DNA of 64,000 nt from Dasyornis broadbenti (Eukaryota > Chordata > Aves > Passeriformes > Dasyornithidae): positions 605,252 to 669,251 of the forward strand of contig VZRN01002950.1 of the NCBI GenBank assembly GCA_013397935.1. The letters run 5' to 3'. Positions within the stretch are counted from its first letter, which is position 1; the number at the start of each line of letters is the position of its first letter. The position numbers and the translations under genes are program-made. Below are positions 60,241-64,000 of this stretch, in pieces. The notes under the pieces are model-generated. The model saw only the letters and a program-made list of their open reading frames with translations, was not told the DNA's origin and made no database searches.

Positions 60241-63200
60241 TCATAGTCCTCCTTTCCTATGAGATTTCCTTCTTTCTTTTTCTCTCACTCCCTTTTTCTA
60301 TCTTAAGTGGGTCAGTCTAGAAGTCAATGAGATTTTCTTGGAGATTCTCTAAAGGTTCTTTTCACCAAAAAGACATGAATATGTACAACAAGAATGAAGC
60401 CAACTTGGCTAATAAAATTGTACAAAAATGGTCTTGATTCATGAAGTAACACCACCAGAAAAGGGGGAGAGGGGATGCTGAAATACAGCTGAAATAAAAT
60501 TCCACAGGACATCAGCAGAACAAACCAACTTATGCTGAAATTTTTCTCTTACCACTGTAACACACCAGATTATTTTCTGTTGTTAACAGCCATTGCTTGT
60601 AGTTACTGAAATGCTTTGAAGCAGCAGGGGCAGGTAAATAGCAATTCAAGATCTGTTTCTAAGCAGTTTATTTAAGCCTGTCATTCCACATGGCTACTTT
60701 CTACAGTTCAAGGGGAAATGAAACTTGGGCTTCCAAGTTTTGCATGACTCATGCATCACAAAGCATTGCCTGTACAACCCCTTAATCTAATTGACTCACA
60801 TTCTTACAGCTTCTCTTTATTTGTCTTGTAGGGTAAGCAGAGAAAACTGACAACACAGACTTGGGGAGATCTCTGCTCACTACTGCAGAATGCCTCAGAC
60901 ACCACTTCCCACCCTCTGGGAGCTAAAGTATGGAGCAAGAAAATTGCTACACAGCATTGAAACTCTCTTTTTTTTTTTTTTCCTAAGCCTTTTACTTCAG
61001 CAAATAGCTCACAGAACACCAAACTGTTTGATGTCTTAATGTTGCAATATATATCCTATGGCATGAGCTGGGTCTAGGGAAGCAGCTACAGTTTCACTCA
61101 GCACAGTAATGAACCTTAAGTAACTTCATGCTGTAACGATGGCATAGGAATAGCATTAAGATGTGGCCAGAGGTGTGTTTTCCTAGCTGCTGATGAAGGG
61201 AGAAAGGCAGGCCTGCAGCCAGTTTCTGGAAGTGCCCACAGGGACAGCCACACATCACATTCTCAGAAGCATCTGTAGTCAGGTTACATCACACACAGCT
61301 GGCACTGCAGGAATGAACCACCCTCCCTCTCACACTCCTCTTTAAACACGTCCCTCCTGGTCCTCTGAATCACCTTCTCGGCTTGGGGAGAGGCAAGGAA
61401 CTGCTGCTTCACTGCCGTTTTAAACCTCGTGCCATCACAAGCATTTCACAAAGCTGCAGGTGACAATGCGGCCGCAGTGAAGTAGTCCCTGAAATCTCAA
61501 GGCATACTTTCAAGTCATAGCTTGCTCTACAATCTGTCCCCTCCCAATTCTCACAGTTAATTGTACAATAGGTCACTCAGCAGTCGGCATCCACAACAGT
61601 TCATTTACCCAAAACCTCATTCCTGATTTAAACCAATGCGAGTTGTGCAGCCACAGTCTAGCACCCAGTTTCAGCTGGTACAACACTCCAAAATGAGTAT
61701 TTAGCATCACTAACAGGCAAAACTCACTGTTAAGTTTTGCATGAGGAAAAGAGAGATGAATCAACAGGACCTGCAATAGAAATGGACTTCAGAAAACCTG
61801 TTTATAAATCAGTATTTAAAACATATGTGGGTTGGGTTGTTTTTTTTTTTTTTCCACGCTGGTACAATGGCAAATTTGAGTAGGGATAAGAATCTGGAGA
61901 TGTCTCAGTCATAAAGTGAAAGACTTGGTATGCTGCACTGGCAATTCTTGGCATAAAAATACTAATTGCACCTTGCTTTCAGAACCTGTACACGGCAAAC
62001 TTTTAGCCATGGGCATTTCAGTTTCCCTAATTAAGGGAAAAAAACCAAACAACAAAGCCTAACATCAACATTTTGTACTGGTTTCATGTCCTCCTTTGAA
62101 ATAGAAGCTTTAGCTATCCATTTTCTGTCCTCTTTTATATGTTTTTCCTAATCTATTGTCACTTGGCCAAAAATGAACCAATTTCTTTTATCACTGGCAT
62201 AGACTGAATAATTATATATATTCAAAATTACTTCTTTAATTGGTAGCTAAGCTGCTGTGATGCTACAAGTCTGTTGGAGGTTAGTACCTGCTCTAAATGT
62301 GCACTAGAGATGAGGGCAAAATACCGAATTCTTTTACTGCTATGACACCTTATGGGCTGAGACTCACTTGTGACATTAGGGTTTTGGACGTAATGCAATC
62401 TTTTTATTGCACATTTCCAAGCCACAAAACAATTTAGCCATAAAACTGTCATGATATGAAACCTGTATTTTTAAAATTGCTTTCTGCTACAATCATTACA
62501 TTACATTACCAAAATGGAAAAACTATCAAGATTAAACTATGCTTTACCATTTAACTTGCTGCCAGTTTATTATTTATCATTTTCTCCTTCAATTTAGACA
62601 ACGAAAGTACGCAGACACAGTCATGTTTATATCACACTAAATTTTAAGCATTAGGTTGCATTCCCAATTTTACAGAGATAGACTAAATTCTTTCAAATTA
62701 TTCCAATTCTTAATAATCGCCACCCATTTCTACATGCATGCAAAAATACATCCAACGCTACTCTGCAGATTTATTTAAATATTTACTATGAAAGGCAAAT
62801 CCAATCTTGCATTTAATTGCACAATAGAAAGTCTGATGGAATAGGGCTTTGAGAATCTCTGTTTACTTTCTTTGACAATATAGCCAAATAGGTAATTTTG
62901 CAGGGCTTCAGTTTCCCATTTACACAGGAGAGTCATGTTTCTTTTCTCACCTTCCCTCTAATTTTACATTAAATGGTCCTGACTGGGCACCCCCGGAATC
63001 CGTGTATTGTAAATGTCTGAACAGGTATAAACACCTTTTCTAACATAAGACTGACAGCGTTCCAAAAATTCTTACCTGAACAATTCTCCATAAAATGTGC
63101 TCTGTAACTTCTGTAACTAAAATCTATTGAGGAAACAAACTCTCACAAAATCCCAAGCAAACAGTTGTCAACTTAAACACCACTTGCCTTTCTCTCATGT

Positions 63201-63679
63201 GTTACCAGACTCTCTAGCTGTCCTGTCATGGTCCCACTTCCAATGTCAAACTAGTACTGCAAATATCAGGATTTTAAGTAAAATATGACATTTTCTATGT
63301 TTTTTTTTATTTTGCCTTAATTTTCTGTATCTTCCAAGCTTGAAATCTGATGTCTAAAATTGAAGGAGAATAAAGATGTAGTTGTGACATTGGTCAGATT
63401 GGCAATTTGTTTAAAACCTTGTCATTGAAGAACACAATAGCCATCCTATGGTATATTAGCATTTATAAGCTAAAATTAGGAATTTTGCTTTCACTGAAAA
63501 TGGTTTGCCAGCAACTGAAAAATAACTAAAATAGGAAACACTATCTCACCTTTGCTGAGAAGAATAATAAAATTCTAGGACATCAAAGCGTTTGTGCTGG
63601 ACTGGTTGAAGCCACAGAAACTACACATTCTGAATTATGATGCCAAATCAATAGTAACCATAATGAAAACCTGTAATAA
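60241..63679. other. Unclassified intron DNA
   Basis: Two very weak MIR-like words (near 62650 and 62905) and homopolymers (T14 at 61840). No exon, CpG island or promoter was found before the window end. Confidence 0.55.
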
Positions 63680-63895
63680 TTAGATTTGTTCAATCCAGAA
63701 GAGATAAAAATGGCGAAGTGTGCTTTGGACAGAGAAAAATTCTGAAGGGTGACCAAGAAAATAAAATCAAATGAAGAATTATTCTTGTTTGTAAAGGATC
63801 TATTCCAGCAAGAAACTGAACCACCACTCATGAATCCAAAAGCGGTGAAGGGACCTAATGAACTAAGAAAAATGTGCTTTTTTTTTCCTGGCAAG
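63680..63895 (+). mobile_element. Diverged CR1 LINE fragment
   Basis: In plus orientation the pieces 'tcaatccagaagagataaa', 'gaattattcttgtttgtaaa', 'ggatctattccagcaagaa' and 'gacctaatgaactaagaaaaat' follow the order of an old CR1 segment (a 'tctggaaaagagaa' block, then 'aattgttcttgtt', then 'aggacaagaagcaatggg', then 'ggacattaggaaaaa'). A 134-residue open frame on the opposite strand (63583-63987) overlaps this element and is not taken as a gene. Confidence 0.5.
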
Positions 63896-64000
63896 AGATC
63901 TCTCTGAGACCTGCAAACTTGAGAGCAGGAACAAAAGCTACATCCACAAACAGACTCCTTTATAAACCTTACAGATTTCTTACTCAAGTACTGTCTGGAC

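Noticed and set aside
62640..62700. MIR-like 'cccaattttacagagatag' word
   Set aside because: Only about 20 bases resemble MIR, with no collinear second block.
62880..62945. MIR-like 'cttcagtttcccatttacac' word
   Set aside because: Isolated match; neighbouring bases do not continue the MIR order.

Overview
This window looks like avian nuclear DNA. It is AT-rich and intron-like, poor in interspersed repeats, and without a CpG island. The repeats it does carry are CR1 LINE pieces, old MIR-type SINE pieces and simple repeats. Sparse CR1 with almost nothing younger points to a bird; another sauropsid is less likely but not excluded. No bacterial-style genes, tRNA, rRNA or CRISPR array were recognised. 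No complete protein-coding gene is present.

The one confident coding feature is a 95-nt exon at 28683-28777 on the minus strand. It has a clean AG acceptor and a GT donor. Its 31 full codons read as the kinase N-lobe of the brain-specific kinase BRSK2 (SAD-A), including the ATP-binding lysine in VAIK. The minus strand is therefore the sense strand. Everything to the right (28778-64000) is intron 1 of that gene, at least 35.2 kb. Everything to the left (1-28682) is intron 2, at least 28.7 kb, if exon 3 lies outside the window as it appears to. Exon 1 and the promoter were not found.

The introns hold at least five CR1 pieces. Two are typical avian copies: a 3' end near 16.7 kb, and a minus-strand ORF2/3' end near 40.9 kb with a large internal deletion. 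Three are much more diverged (near 24.4, 59.1 and 63.8 kb). There are about eight MIR-like SINE fragments near 1.7, 3.9, 21.0, 34.5, 43.3, 48.0, 59.9 and 60.2 kb. A few pieces resemble an old sauropsid repeat rich in 'GAAGTCAATGG'-type wording. Simple repeats include A35 next to a 5-N gap at 5186-5190, T26 at 23.3 kb and (TA)11(CA)5 at 35.4 kb.

Several short structures not explained by these repeats may be regulatory: a duplicated CArG-like box 0.8 kb downstream of the exon, a degenerate octamer (POU) array, an inverted pair of TAATTA-type sites, and a few perfect palindromes or hairpins. All regulatory readings are inference. I saw no convincing new biological system; the value here is the exon anchor and the unusually readable set of old retroposon fossils.
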